A stretch of 64,000 nucleotides of DNA from contig NZ_MVIH01000004.1 of NCBI RefSeq assembly GCF_002086695.1, forward strand, positions 1 to 64,000. The letters are read 5' to 3'. The DNA comes from Mycolicibacterium rhodesiae. GTDB lineage: Bacteria > Actinomycetota > Actinomycetes > Mycobacteriales > Mycobacteriaceae. A program made the position numbers and the translations under genes. Below, one piece after another: positions 51,993-60,082 of the stretch (the stretch's first letter is position 1; each line of letters begins with the position of its first letter). The notes beneath the pieces are model-generated. The model ran no database searches and had not been told where the DNA came from. It saw nothing but the letters and a program-made list of their open reading frames with translations.

Positions 51993-52421
51993 ATGGCGAC
52001 TGTTGACGTATCCGTGCCTTCCGACGTGACGCCGCAGCAGGCCTGGAAGCTGGCCTCGGACCTGAACCGCTTCGACCAGTGGATGACGATCTTCGCGGGC
52101 TGGCGCGGGTCGGTCCCGGAACAGATCGGCGAGGGCACCGAAGTCTCGTCATTGATCAAGGTCAAGGGGTTCCGCAACACCATCCACTGGCGGGTGACCA
52201 AGTACGACGAGCCGCGCACGATCGAGCTGCGTGGCACCGGCTGGCCTGCCGTGCGGATCTGCATCACCATGAACGTGGCCGAAATCGATCAGCGAACCTG
52301 CTTTCACCTGATCGCCGACATCTCCGGCGGGGTGCTCAACGGAGCGGTCGGGCGTCTGGTGGCGCGCGTGCTGGAGTCTGATGTGCGCAAATCGGTGTCG
52401 AATCTGGCCGCGCTGGCCTGA
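51993..52421 (+). CDS. SRPBCC-family (polyketide cyclase/START-like) protein
   Basis: A 142-aa protein with the helix-grip fold that binds hydrophobic ligands. It starts MATVDVSVPSDVTPQQAWKL, followed by the family pattern SDLNRFDQWM and the beta strands around VSSLIKVKGF and RTIELRGTGWP. A ribosome binding site, AGGAGCGGG, lies upstream of the ATG. No ligand can be assigned. It diverges from the hydratase gene and precedes the acyl-CoA synthetase by 115 bases. Confidence 0.85.
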   Translation: MATVDVSVPSDVTPQQAWKLASDLNRFDQWMTIFAGWRGSVPEQIGEGTEVSSLIKVKGFRNTIHWRVTKYDEPRTIELRGTGWPAVRICITMNVAEIDQRTCFHLIADISGGVLNGAVGRLVARVLESDVRKSVSNLAALA

Positions 52422-52536
52422 CGGCGTGCCGCTCGGCGCAGATGCCGGTGCATTCGGCGACAAACGACTGATAGGTGACGGCTGCGTCACATGATCGCGC
52501 TACCGTGCTTACACCCAATGACGGGAGGAAGCCGGG

Positions 52537-54405
52537 ATGGGCGGGTATCGCCAGTTGTTCGACGCCAGCGTGGCTGATGCGGGAGAGTTCTGGGCGCGGG
52601 CCGCGGACGCGGTCGCGTGGACTCGTGCGCCGCAGCGCATTCTCGATGACAGCAACCCGCCGTTCTACCGGTGGTTCCCCGACGCCGAGCTGAACACGTG
52701 CGCCAATGCCCTCGACCGGCATATCGAGGAACGCGGCGACCAGGCCGCACTGATCTACGATTCGCCTGTCACCGGCAACCAGCGGGTCTACACCTACCGC
52801 GAATTGCTCGATGAGACAGCACGCTTCGCCGGTGCACTGCGCAACCTCGGGGTCGGCAAGGGCGACCGCGTGGTGCTGTACATGCCGATGATCCCCGAAG
52901 CGGTGATCGCGATGCTGGCCTGCGCTCGTCTGGGTGCGGTGCACTCGGTGGTGTTCGGCGGGTTCGCCGCGCACGAGCTGGCCACCCGCATCGACGACGC
53001 GCAGCCGACCGTCGTCGTCTCGGCGTCGTGCGGCATCGAACCGACCCGGGTGGTGGAGTACAAGCCGATGCTCGACCACGCGCTGGAGTTGGCGTCGCAC
53101 AAGCCTGACGCCTGCGTGATCGTGCAGCGGGACAAGCACGCCTGCGATCTGGTCGGCGGCCGCGACGTCGACTGGTCCGATGCGATGGCGGCGGCTGCCC
53201 CCGCCGATCCCGTGCCGGTGGCGGCCACCGATCCGCTGTACGTGCTCTACACGTCCGGCACCACAGGCAAGCCCAAGGGCATCGTCCGCGACAACGGCGG
53301 CCATGCCGTCGCGCTGCTGTGGAGCATGCGGCACATCTACGACATCGACCCCGGCGACGTGTTCTGGGCGGCCTCCGACGTCGGGTGGGTGGTGGGCCAC
53401 TCCTACATCGTGTACGGGCCGCTGCTGGCCGGCGCCACCACGGTGCTCTACGAGGGAAAGCCCATCGGCACACCGGATCCCGGCGCGTTCTGGCGAGTGG
53501 TGTCCGAGCACGGGGTGAAAGCGTTGTTCACCGCACCGACCGCGATCCGCGCGATCCGCAAGGAGGATCCGCAGGCCTCGCATGCCGATCGCTACGACCT
53601 GTCGTGCCTGAAATATCTGTTCCAGGCCGGTGAGCGGCTGGACCCGGACACCTACGCCTGGGCATCGGCGAAACTCGGTGTGCCCGTGGTCGATCACTGG
53701 TGGCAGACCGAGACGGGCTGGGCGATCGCCGCCAATCCCATGGGAGTGGAACACCTTCCACTCAAGGCGGGTTCACCCACGGTACCGATGCCGGGCTACG
53801 ACGTTCAGATCCTGCGGATGGACGGCAGCCGGTGTGAGCCGAACGAAGAGGGCGCCATCTGCATCAGTCTGCCGCTCCCGCCGGGAACGCTGCCGACACT
53901 GTGGGGTGACGACGCGCGGTACGAGGCGTCGTATCTGTGCGAGCACCCGGGTTACTACCTGACCGGCGACGGTGGGTACCTCGACGAGGACGGCTACCTG
54001 TTCGTGATGGGCCGCATCGACGACGTGATAAACGTTGCGGGACACCGGCTTTCGACCGGATCTATCGAAGCGGTGCTGGCCGGGCATCCCGCGGTGGCCG
54101 AATGCGCGGTGATCGGGGTGGCCGACGAGATCAAGGGTCAGGTGCCGCGCGGCTTCGTGGTGCTGAAGGCGGGCGCGTCGGCCGAGGGGCTGGCCGATGA
54201 GCTGGTGGCCGCGGTCCGCGAGGAGATCGGTGCGGTGGCGTGCTTCCGGTTGGTCGATGTGGTTCCGGCACTGCCGAAGACGCGCTCGGGCAAGATCCTG
54301 CGCAAGACGATGCGGGGTATCGCGCACGGCAAGGACGAGCCAGTGCCGTCGACCATCGAAGACCCGGCCGTGCTGGACACCTTGCGCCCGATCCTGCAGG
54401 GGTAG
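52537..54405 (+). CDS. Short-chain (propionyl/acetyl-type) acyl-CoA synthetase
   Basis: A 622-aa AMP-forming ligase of the acetyl-/propionyl-CoA synthetase family, activating short-chain acids. Motifs are YTSGTTGKPKGIV (P-loop), WAASDVGWVVGHSYIVYGPL, WWQTETGW, TGDGGYLDEDGYLFVMGRIDDVI and the C-terminal LPKTRSGKILRKTMR, whose Lys is the conserved acetylation-controlled catalytic residue. WWQTETGW with Gly after Trp region favours propionyl-type (PrpE) use, but this is tentative. GGGAGG precedes the ATG. The next gene starts seven bases after its stop. Confidence 0.92.
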   Translation: MGGYRQLFDASVADAGEFWARAADAVAWTRAPQRILDDSNPPFYRWFPDAELNTCANALDRHIEERGDQAALIYDSPVTGNQRVYTYRELLDETARFAGALRNLGVGKGDRVVLYMPMIPEAVIAMLACARLGAVHSVVFGGFAAHELATRIDDAQPTVVVSASCGIEPTRVVEYKPMLDHALELASHKPDACVIVQRDKHACDLVGGRDVDWSDAMAAAAPADPVPVAATDPLYVLYTSGTTGKPKGIVRDNGGHAVALLWSMRHIYDIDPGDVFWAASDVGWVVGHSYIVYGPLLAGATTVLYEGKPIGTPDPGAFWRVVSEHGVKALFTAPTAIRAIRKEDPQASHADRYDLSCLKYLFQAGERLDPDTYAWASAKLGVPVVDHWWQTETGWAIAANPMGVEHLPLKAGSPTVPMPGYDVQILRMDGSRCEPNEEGAICISLPLPPGTLPTLWGDDARYEASYLCEHPGYYLTGDGGYLDEDGYLFVMGRIDDVINVAGHRLSTGSIEAVLAGHPAVAECAVIGVADEIKGQVPRGFVVLKAGASAEGLADELVAAVREEIGAVACFRLVDVVPALPKTRSGKILRKTMRGIAHGKDEPVPSTIEDPAVLDTLRPILQG

Positions 54406-54412
54406 GGCGGCG

Positions 54413-55039
54413 GTGACCGTCACCATCGACGAGATTCACGTCGGCGATCCCGCCTCCGCGTGGCGCGATGCCGGGTTCACCGTGGATACGGATTCGGTTG
54501 CCCGAATCGGTGACGTGCGGGTGCGCCTGGGTGGGCGGGGATCCGGCATCGTCGAATGGTCTTTACGCGGGCTGCCGGCGGACGGTCACATCGACGGGAT
54601 CCCGACGACGTCGTCGGTGACCGATACCCCCGAGCCGGCGGTGCACCCCAACGGCGTGACCGAGATCGATCACGTCGTGCTGTTGTCTCCCAACCTTTCC
54701 CGGACCGTCTCGTCACTGTCCGCCATCGGGCTCAAACCACGCCGAGAGCGCGACGCCGAACTCGGCGGTCAGCCGATGCGGCAGATCTTCTTCCGGCTGG
54801 GGCCGGTGATCCTCGAGGTCGTCGGCTCCCCCGGTGCGACCGGCGGCGGACCATCCTCGTTGTGGGGCATCACATACGTCGTCACAGACATCGACGCGAC
54901 GGCGGCGTTCTTCGGAGATCACGCGCTGCGGGTGAAAGATGCCGTGCAGCCGGGGCGTCGGATCACCACCGTGAAGCATCGCGATCTGGGCATGTCGGTG
55001 CGCACGGCGATGATCTCGCCGCCTATTCTCGGCGCATGA
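54413..55039 (+). CDS. VOC-superfamily (glyoxalase-like) protein
   Basis: A 208-aa protein starting at GTG 54413 ([20 protein letters not shown]). The second half shows a VOC module: [20 protein letters not shown], a Glu in ILEVVGSP and [17 protein letters not shown]. The metal-binding His/Glu set looks partial. The function is unknown. It sits between the acyl-CoA synthetase (seven-base gap) and rnhA (ATGA overlap), so the three are probably co-transcribed. The longer frame upstream overlaps the synthetase and is not used. Confidence 0.82.
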   Translation: MTVTIDEIHVGDPASAWRDAGFTVDTDSVARIGDVRVRLGGRGSGIVEWSLRGLPADGHIDGIPTTSSVTDTPEPAVHPNGVTEIDHVVLLSPNLSRTVSSLSAIGLKPRRERDAELGGQPMRQIFFRLGPVILEVVGSPGATGGGPSSLWGITYVVTDIDATAAFFGDHALRVKDAVQPGRRITTVKHRDLGMSVRTAMISPPILGA

Positions 55040-55524
55040 GCTCGGAGGTCAGCGAGACGGTTGTCATCCACACCGACGGGGGCTGCCGGCCCAATCCCGG
55101 CCCCGGTGGCTGGGGGGCGGTGCTGCGCATGCGCGAACACGTCCGCGAGATGTGCGGCGGCGAGGCCGGTGCGACGAGCAACAACCGGATGGAGCTGACC
55201 GCGCCGATCATGGCGCTGGAGGCCCTGACCCGACCGGTGTCGGTGCACCTCTATACCGACAGCACGTATGTCCGCAACGGCATCACGAAGTGGGTTCTCG
55301 GCTGGGAGCGCAACGGCTGGATGACGTCGGCGAAGCAGCCGGTGAAGAACGTCGACCTCTGGCAGCGCCTGCAGCTCGCCTGTTCGCAGCACCGAGTCGA
55401 ATGGTTCTGGGTGAAGGGCCATTCGGGCGTCGCCGACAACGAGCTGGCGGACCAGTTGGCGACGCGGGGATTGGAAGAGGCGGTCGCTGCGGCGGCGCTC
55501 GCGGCGGCGGCGCTCGCGATCTAG
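55036..55524 (+). CDS. rnhA: Ribonuclease HI
   Basis: Cleaves the RNA strand of RNA-DNA hybrids, removing primers, R-loops and ribonucleotides. The 162-aa protein carries the four acidic catalytic residues: Asp14 (HTDGGC), the Glu in NNRMELTA, the Asp in YTDSTYV and the Asp in GVADNELAD, plus the His of VKGHSG. A C-terminal Ala-rich helix extends the usual fold. M. tuberculosis lacks a stand-alone RnhA and relies on RnhB and Rv2228c, whereas M. smegmatis has one. The start overlaps the VOC gene stop (ATGA). Confidence 0.95.
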   Translation: MSSEVSETVVIHTDGGCRPNPGPGGWGAVLRMREHVREMCGGEAGATSNNRMELTAPIMALEALTRPVSVHLYTDSTYVRNGITKWVLGWERNGWMTSAKQPVKNVDLWQRLQLACSQHRVEWFWVKGHSGVADNELADQLATRGLEEAVAAAALAAAALAI

Positions 55525-55591
55525 TTATCCACACATTCGGCTTCATCCACAGATGAGGTTTGAACCCTCGTTTCTTGTCGGCGCGCCGGAG

Positions 55592-55597
55592 TAGTCT
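55592..55597 (+). promoter_or_regulatory. -10 box of the 13E12-family gene
   Basis: TAGTCT lies seven bases before the ATG at 55605, with no ribosome binding site, so transcription probably begins at the ATG. Confidence 0.55.
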
Positions 55598-55604
55598 TTC
55601 GAAC

Positions 55605-56966
55605 ATGAGTTCGATCGATGTGGTATTGGAGGCGCTCGACGATGCAGTCGAGGCCTTGGCCGCGGTCGATCTCGAGATGCTCGATCCACCGGAGCGGTTT
55701 GCGGTGCTGGAGCGGTTGGAGACTGCGCGTCGGCGTCAGGTGGCGGTGTCGCATAGGCTCGTCGCCCGGCTGGAGCGGTTCGAAGGCTGCCCGCCGGTCC
55801 CCATCACACTGGCCGATGTGCTGCGGATCAGCACCCGGGAAGCCAAGCGTCGCATCCGCGACGCCGAGCAGTTGGCGCCGCGGCGAGCGTTGACCGGCGA
55901 GCCGCTGCCGCCCGTACTGCCCGAGACATCGGCGGCATGGCATGCCGGACTGCTGGATGGCGAGCATCTGCGGGTGATTCAGAAGTTCTTCCGCGATCTG
56001 CCCGAGCATGTCCCGCCGGATCAGGTGGACAAGGCCGAACAGACACTGGCGCAGAAGGCTACGGCGTTGCGGCCCGATCAGCTGGAGAACGTCGCCCACC
56101 GCTTGGCGCTGCACCTCAATCCCGACGGAACGTTCTCGGATGAGGACCGTGCCCGCAAGCGCGGCTTTGTCTGGTGCGGCGGTCAAGGTGTGGACGGGAT
56201 GAGCGTCGGCCGGCTGATCGCCGACCCTGAGCTGCGATCCGAGCTCGACGCCTGGCTGGCTAAATTCGCCGCCCCCGGAATGTGCAATCCCGCAGACGAC
56301 AACCCCACGATCGCACCGTCTGACGAGGTCGTCCAGCGGGACTCACGCAGCTACGCCCAGCGCCAACACGATGCACTCAAAGCCCTGGTCCGCGGGCAGC
56401 TCGGCGACCCGAAGCTCGGGCAGCACAACGGGTTACCGGTAACCGTGATCGCGACGGCCACCCTGCAAGACCTTCAAGACAAGACCGGGCACACAGTCAC
56501 CGCCGGCGGAACGCTGCTTCCGATCCCCGACCTCATCCGGATGGCCAGCCACGCCTACCACTACCTCGCCCTGTTCGACGGCGTCGATGGCCGCGCGCTG
56601 TGGCTGGGCCGCACCAAACGCATCGCCACCGCAGACCAGCGAATCATCCTGCACGCCAAGCACCGTGGCTGCAGCAGACCCGGCTGCGACGCCCCCGGCT
56701 ACCACAGCGGAGTGCACCACGCCGCCAAGGACTGGGCCAAAGGCGGCCTGACCGACATCGATGACCTCACCCTGGCCTGCCCACCAGACAACCAACTCGT
56801 CGAAACCGGCGGCTGGACCACCCGCCAACTCCCCGACGGCACCACCGAATGGATACCGCCGCCGGGGTTACCCATGCTGCGCGGCGGCACCAACGACTAC
56901 CACCACCCGGAACGACTGCTGGGGAACGACCGGCCACCCGACGGCGCGGACGACGACGCGGCCTGA
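55605..56966 (+). CDS. 13E12-repeat family protein (DUF222 + HNH nuclease)
   Basis: A 453-aa protein of the REP13E12 family, which is repeated in mycobacterial genomes. DUF222 covers about 20-330 (ARRRQVAVSHRLVARLERFEG; LRISTREAKRRIRDAEQL). The C-terminal HNH region reads CSRPGCDAPGYHSGVHH, with the paired cysteines and histidines, and ends LTLACPPDNQLVE. The cleavage target is unknown. In M. tuberculosis some copies of this element hold the phage phiRv1 attachment site. No target duplication or terminal repeat is visible here, so I call it a gene and not a complete mobile element. Confidence 0.9.
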   Translation: MSSIDVVLEALDDAVEALAAVDLEMLDPPERFAVLERLETARRRQVAVSHRLVARLERFEGCPPVPITLADVLRISTREAKRRIRDAEQLAPRRALTGEPLPPVLPETSAAWHAGLLDGEHLRVIQKFFRDLPEHVPPDQVDKAEQTLAQKATALRPDQLENVAHRLALHLNPDGTFSDEDRARKRGFVWCGGQGVDGMSVGRLIADPELRSELDAWLAKFAAPGMCNPADDNPTIAPSDEVVQRDSRSYAQRQHDALKALVRGQLGDPKLGQHNGLPVTVIATATLQDLQDKTGHTVTAGGTLLPIPDLIRMASHAYHYLALFDGVDGRALWLGRTKRIATADQRIILHAKHRGCSRPGCDAPGYHSGVHHAAKDWAKGGLTDIDDLTLACPPDNQLVETGGWTTRQLPDGTTEWIPPPGLPMLRGGTNDYHHPERLLGNDRPPDGADDDAA

Positions 56967-57057
56967 CCCGGCACCGCCGCGCTCCTCATCTTCGGACCGC
57001 ACTCGTGATGATGAGCGCCGTGGCGAAGGCGCCCGACAACTGTTCGCAGTGGCCACG

Positions 57058-57465
57058 TCATGATCCGTCCCGCTGCGCTCGCAACCACGCTTCTTCCTCA
57101 CCCGGTGCGGGCAGCACCCGACCACCTTCGATCGCAAAGTGAGCCGGGCTGTTCTGAATGACTACCAGCACCCGTTGAGCAGGGATGCCAGTGACCCGTG
57201 TTGCCGCGGAAGCGATTTCGGCGACCAATTGGCTGGTCTGGGCCTCGGGATGCCCGGTGCGGACCCAGCCGTTGATCAGCAGTGGCTTCGCAGGCTCACC
57301 GTCGGTGTACACCTCGTCGGCGGCAAGTTCATGGAAGACCACGTTGACGTACGTGCCGGGCACGTGATTGATCATCGAATGGATTCTGGTCAGTTCCCCG
57401 GCCAGGTTGGCCCGGGTTTGCGCGTCAAGCGTCGATTGCACTGTCGTGCACGTGTAGACCGGCAT
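57058..57465 (-). CDS. Tautomerase-superfamily protein
   Basis: A 135-aa protein that begins MPVYTCTT, so the exposed Pro1 after Met removal is the catalytic base of the 4-oxalocrotonate tautomerase superfamily. Its length suggests a fused two-unit subunit such as cis-CaaD or MSAD types. VNVVFHEL and the Arg-rich C-terminus support this. The start lies three bases after the stop of the decarboxylase gene, so it is the last cistron of the 57-62 kb operon. It may tautomerise or hydrate an unsaturated keto acid in that pathway (inference). Confidence 0.85.
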   Translation of the reverse strand: MPVYTCTTVQSTLDAQTRANLAGELTRIHSMINHVPGTYVNVVFHELAADEVYTDGEPAKPLLINGWVRTGHPEAQTSQLVAEIASAATRVTGIPAQRVLVVIQNSPAHFAIEGGRVLPAPGEEEAWLRAQRDGS

Positions 57466-57468
57466 CGT

Positions 57469-59085
57469 TCAGCCCAGGAACGGCAGGTGCGATTGAGTGG
57501 GAACCACCAGGACGGTGGGCCCGTCGGCAGCCAGTGCTTCGTTGAATTCGCGCACGAGATCCTCGGTGCCGTCAACGGTAGCGGTTCGACATCCGAAACC
57601 GGTTGCCAGCGAGGCGATATCAAGACCGGGCAAATCCATACCGGGCACGTTGGGCGTCTTCTCGAGGAGCGCGAAGGACTTCAAGACGCAGTACTCGCCA
57701 TTGCGTTGCACCACGAACACGATGGGTAGCTTGTGTTGTGCGGCGGTCCAGATGGCCTGTATCGAGTATTGGAACGAGCCGTCGCCGATCGAGGCGACGA
57801 CCGTCCGCTTCACCCCCCGCGCCCGGTCCCCGAGCGCGATGCCCACCGCCGCAGGCACTCCCCAGCCGATGCCGCCACTACCTGTCGCGAAGAAGCTTCC
57901 CGTTCGCCGGGTCGGCCACCAGGTGATGAGATCCGCGAGCGTGGACGTGGATTCCATCACGACCGCCGCGTCATCCGGCTTGACCGAGCTGAGCACCGCA
58001 TAGACGTCGTTGGGCGTCAGTGGCGCCGAAGCCACCGGTAGGTCACCGCTGAGGTTTCTGGTCAACCCGGGGGGTGCTGTCCGATCACTCGGCACCTCGA
58101 CGAGATCCAGGAGCTCTTCCAGGACCGTGCCCATGTCGCCGATCAGACTGTCGCCCACCGGGGCGATGGCCGCAAGATGGGGGTCGGCGGTGATGTGCAG
58201 CACTTCGGTCCCCGCCGGCAGGTATTCGCCTGCGACGTAAGGGTAGTACCGGAACACCTGCGCCCCGATCACGATGACCAGGTCGTGGCCGGTGAGGGCC
58301 TCGTTGACGCCGGCGATCGTCAGCGGCAGCGGCCCACCGTACAGCGGGTGGTCCTCGGGGAACGAGCACCTGTCGGACAGCCCACTACCCCGGACCGACG
58401 CACGCAGCTTCTCGGCGAAGGCGACCCCAGCGTCCCACGCGCCGGCACGGTCGACTTCGGGTCCGAGCACCAACAGGGGACGCTCCGCCTGGCTGATCCG
58501 AGTGGCGAATTCGCGCAGGCGCGCGGCGTCCGGTTGCACGCGCTGGCTGACCGTCCGCACCACCGCCGGGCCCAGCGCCGGCTTGTTCCAGTCATCGAGC
58601 GGGATCGACAAGAACACCGGACCTGCCGGCGGCTGCATCGCGACCGCATAGGCACGCATGAAGGCCGCCGGTACGTCTTCTGCGCGCGAGGGCTCGTAGG
58701 CCCACTTCACCCAGGGTTGCGGCAACACAGTCGCGTCGGGGTTGTTCAGGTACGGGTCGACAACGGACATCTCGCGGGTCTGCTGACCCGCAGTGACGAT
58801 CAGCGGTGTGTTGGCGCGGTATGCGGCAACCAGGCTGCCCATGGCGTTACCGGTGCCCGCCGCCGTGTGCAGATTCACCAGGGCCGGCTTTCCGGTCGAC
58901 TGCGCGAAACCGTCGGCCATTGCCAACACCGACGCTTCTTGCAAGCCCAACACGTAGGTGAAATCGTCCGGGAAGTCCTGCAGGAAGGTTTGTTCGGTAG
59001 AGCCGGGATTGCCGAACACGGTTGTCAGTCCGAGTTTTCGGAGCAGATCGTAGGTGACCTCGTGGACGGTCTTGGCGCTGGTCAT
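57469..59085 (-). CDS. Benzoylformate-decarboxylase-like ThDP enzyme
   Basis: A 538-aa thiamine-diphosphate enzyme resembling MdlC of Pseudomonas, which decarboxylates benzoylformate to benzaldehyde. Retained are Ser29 in FGNPGSTE (MdlC Ser26), Glu50 in LQEA, His73 in NLHTAAGTGNAMG (MdlC His70) and the ThDP-binding GDGSFQYS. MdlC His281, in FRYHQY, is replaced by Tyr281 in FRYYPY. That His is a proton relay, so chemistry or substrate may differ. GAAGGG lies upstream of the ATG. The preceding gene ends 88 bases away. Confidence 0.87.
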   Translation of the reverse strand: MTSAKTVHEVTYDLLRKLGLTTVFGNPGSTEQTFLQDFPDDFTYVLGLQEASVLAMADGFAQSTGKPALVNLHTAAGTGNAMGSLVAAYRANTPLIVTAGQQTREMSVVDPYLNNPDATVLPQPWVKWAYEPSRAEDVPAAFMRAYAVAMQPPAGPVFLSIPLDDWNKPALGPAVVRTVSQRVQPDAARLREFATRISQAERPLLVLGPEVDRAGAWDAGVAFAEKLRASVRGSGLSDRCSFPEDHPLYGGPLPLTIAGVNEALTGHDLVIVIGAQVFRYYPYVAGEYLPAGTEVLHITADPHLAAIAPVGDSLIGDMGTVLEELLDLVEVPSDRTAPPGLTRNLSGDLPVASAPLTPNDVYAVLSSVKPDDAAVVMESTSTLADLITWWPTRRTGSFFATGSGGIGWGVPAAVGIALGDRARGVKRTVVASIGDGSFQYSIQAIWTAAQHKLPIVFVVQRNGEYCVLKSFALLEKTPNVPGMDLPGLDIASLATGFGCRTATVDGTEDLVREFNEALAADGPTVLVVPTQSHLPFLG

Positions 59086-59173
59086 TGTTCAAGCCCTTCG
59101 TCGATTACATACACAGAAATTCGATGTGGAGATCTGGAGAGCACACGTGCGACACATCACCCACCGGCGGTTC

Positions 59174-60079
59174 TCAAAGCCTCTGCGGCAGTCGTCCGCC
59201 GATGTGGTCCAGCAGTGTGCGTCGGGCGGCCCGTCCTTCCGGCACGGGCAGCAGCGGGTAGACGTGTATCGCCCCGGGCTGTTCGTGGTAAGTGAGCCCG
59301 CCCCCGCCGATGGTGTCGCGCAGTCGACGGCAGTCGGCGAGGAAGATGTCGCGGTCGCCGACGTAGAGATCGATCGGCGGAAGATTGTGCAGCACACCGA
59401 AGATGGGGCTGACCCGGTTGTCGTCCGTCGCCAGCTTCGCGGCCCATACCTTGCCACATTCGCGCAGACCGGGAACCGCCAGCCAGGGGTCGCGGATGGC
59501 GATCGGGGCGATGGCGGGATTCGTCAGTTCGATGTCCAGCCAGGGGCTGATCAGGGTCAGTCCGACGGGTGGGGCGGCCGCGTCGCTGATCATCGTCTGC
59601 GTCGCCGCCAGCGCAAGCCCCGCGCCCGAGGAGTCGCCGACCATGTAGAACGGCCCGTGCCGGGCGGCGCGCCCAGTCACCGCTCGGAGGAAGTCAATCG
59701 CCTCGCCGGCGCAGTGCTGGGGCGCGAGACCGTACAGCGGCACGTGCACAGGGCAGCCCGTGGTATCCGCGATCGCGCAGATGATCTTCCAATGCGCCGG
59801 TTGGATCTGGTTGACGTAGGCACCGCCGTGGACATAGACCACCGACGGTCCGTCCCCGCCAGCGGTGCCACAGTTGGTGGATTGCACGGTGTAGCAGTCG
59901 AACCCGCCCACGATCTCGTGGCTGACACGATAGCGGGTGGACCTCCCGAGGTGCGCGGGAGGTTGGCCGCGGCCCTTCGGTTTCGCCAGGTAGGCGCGGG
60001 CAGCTTGAGTTGTCGCGTAGGTGCGGGGCCGGCGGACCAGACGCCCGTAGGCGGCAAAGGCGTGCATCTGCCAGGACAT
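59174..60079 (-). CDS. Alpha/beta hydrolase, hormone-sensitive-lipase family
   Basis: A 301-aa hydrolase. The HGG oxyanion motif is in YVHGGAYV; the nucleophile elbow is GDSSGAGLAL; the later Asp (LYVGDRDIF) and His (GAIHVYPL) complete the triad. Such enzymes split short-chain esters. It starts three bases after the stop of the GlcD-GlcE fusion, so the two are coupled. It may release the hydroxyacid from an ester for the other enzymes of the operon (inference). Confidence 0.88.
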   Translation of the reverse strand: MSWQMHAFAAYGRLVRRPRTYATTQAARAYLAKPKGRGQPPAHLGRSTRYRVSHEIVGGFDCYTVQSTNCGTAGGDGPSVVYVHGGAYVNQIQPAHWKIICAIADTTGCPVHVPLYGLAPQHCAGEAIDFLRAVTGRAARHGPFYMVGDSSGAGLALAATQTMISDAAAPPVGLTLISPWLDIELTNPAIAPIAIRDPWLAVPGLRECGKVWAAKLATDDNRVSPIFGVLHNLPPIDLYVGDRDIFLADCRRLRDTIGGGGLTYHEQPGAIHVYPLLPVPEGRAARRTLLDHIGGRLPQRL

Positions 60080-60082
60080 GGC

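Noticed and set aside
55605..56966. Complete mobile element around the 13E12 gene
   Set aside because: No terminal repeats, target duplication or integrase are visible on either side.
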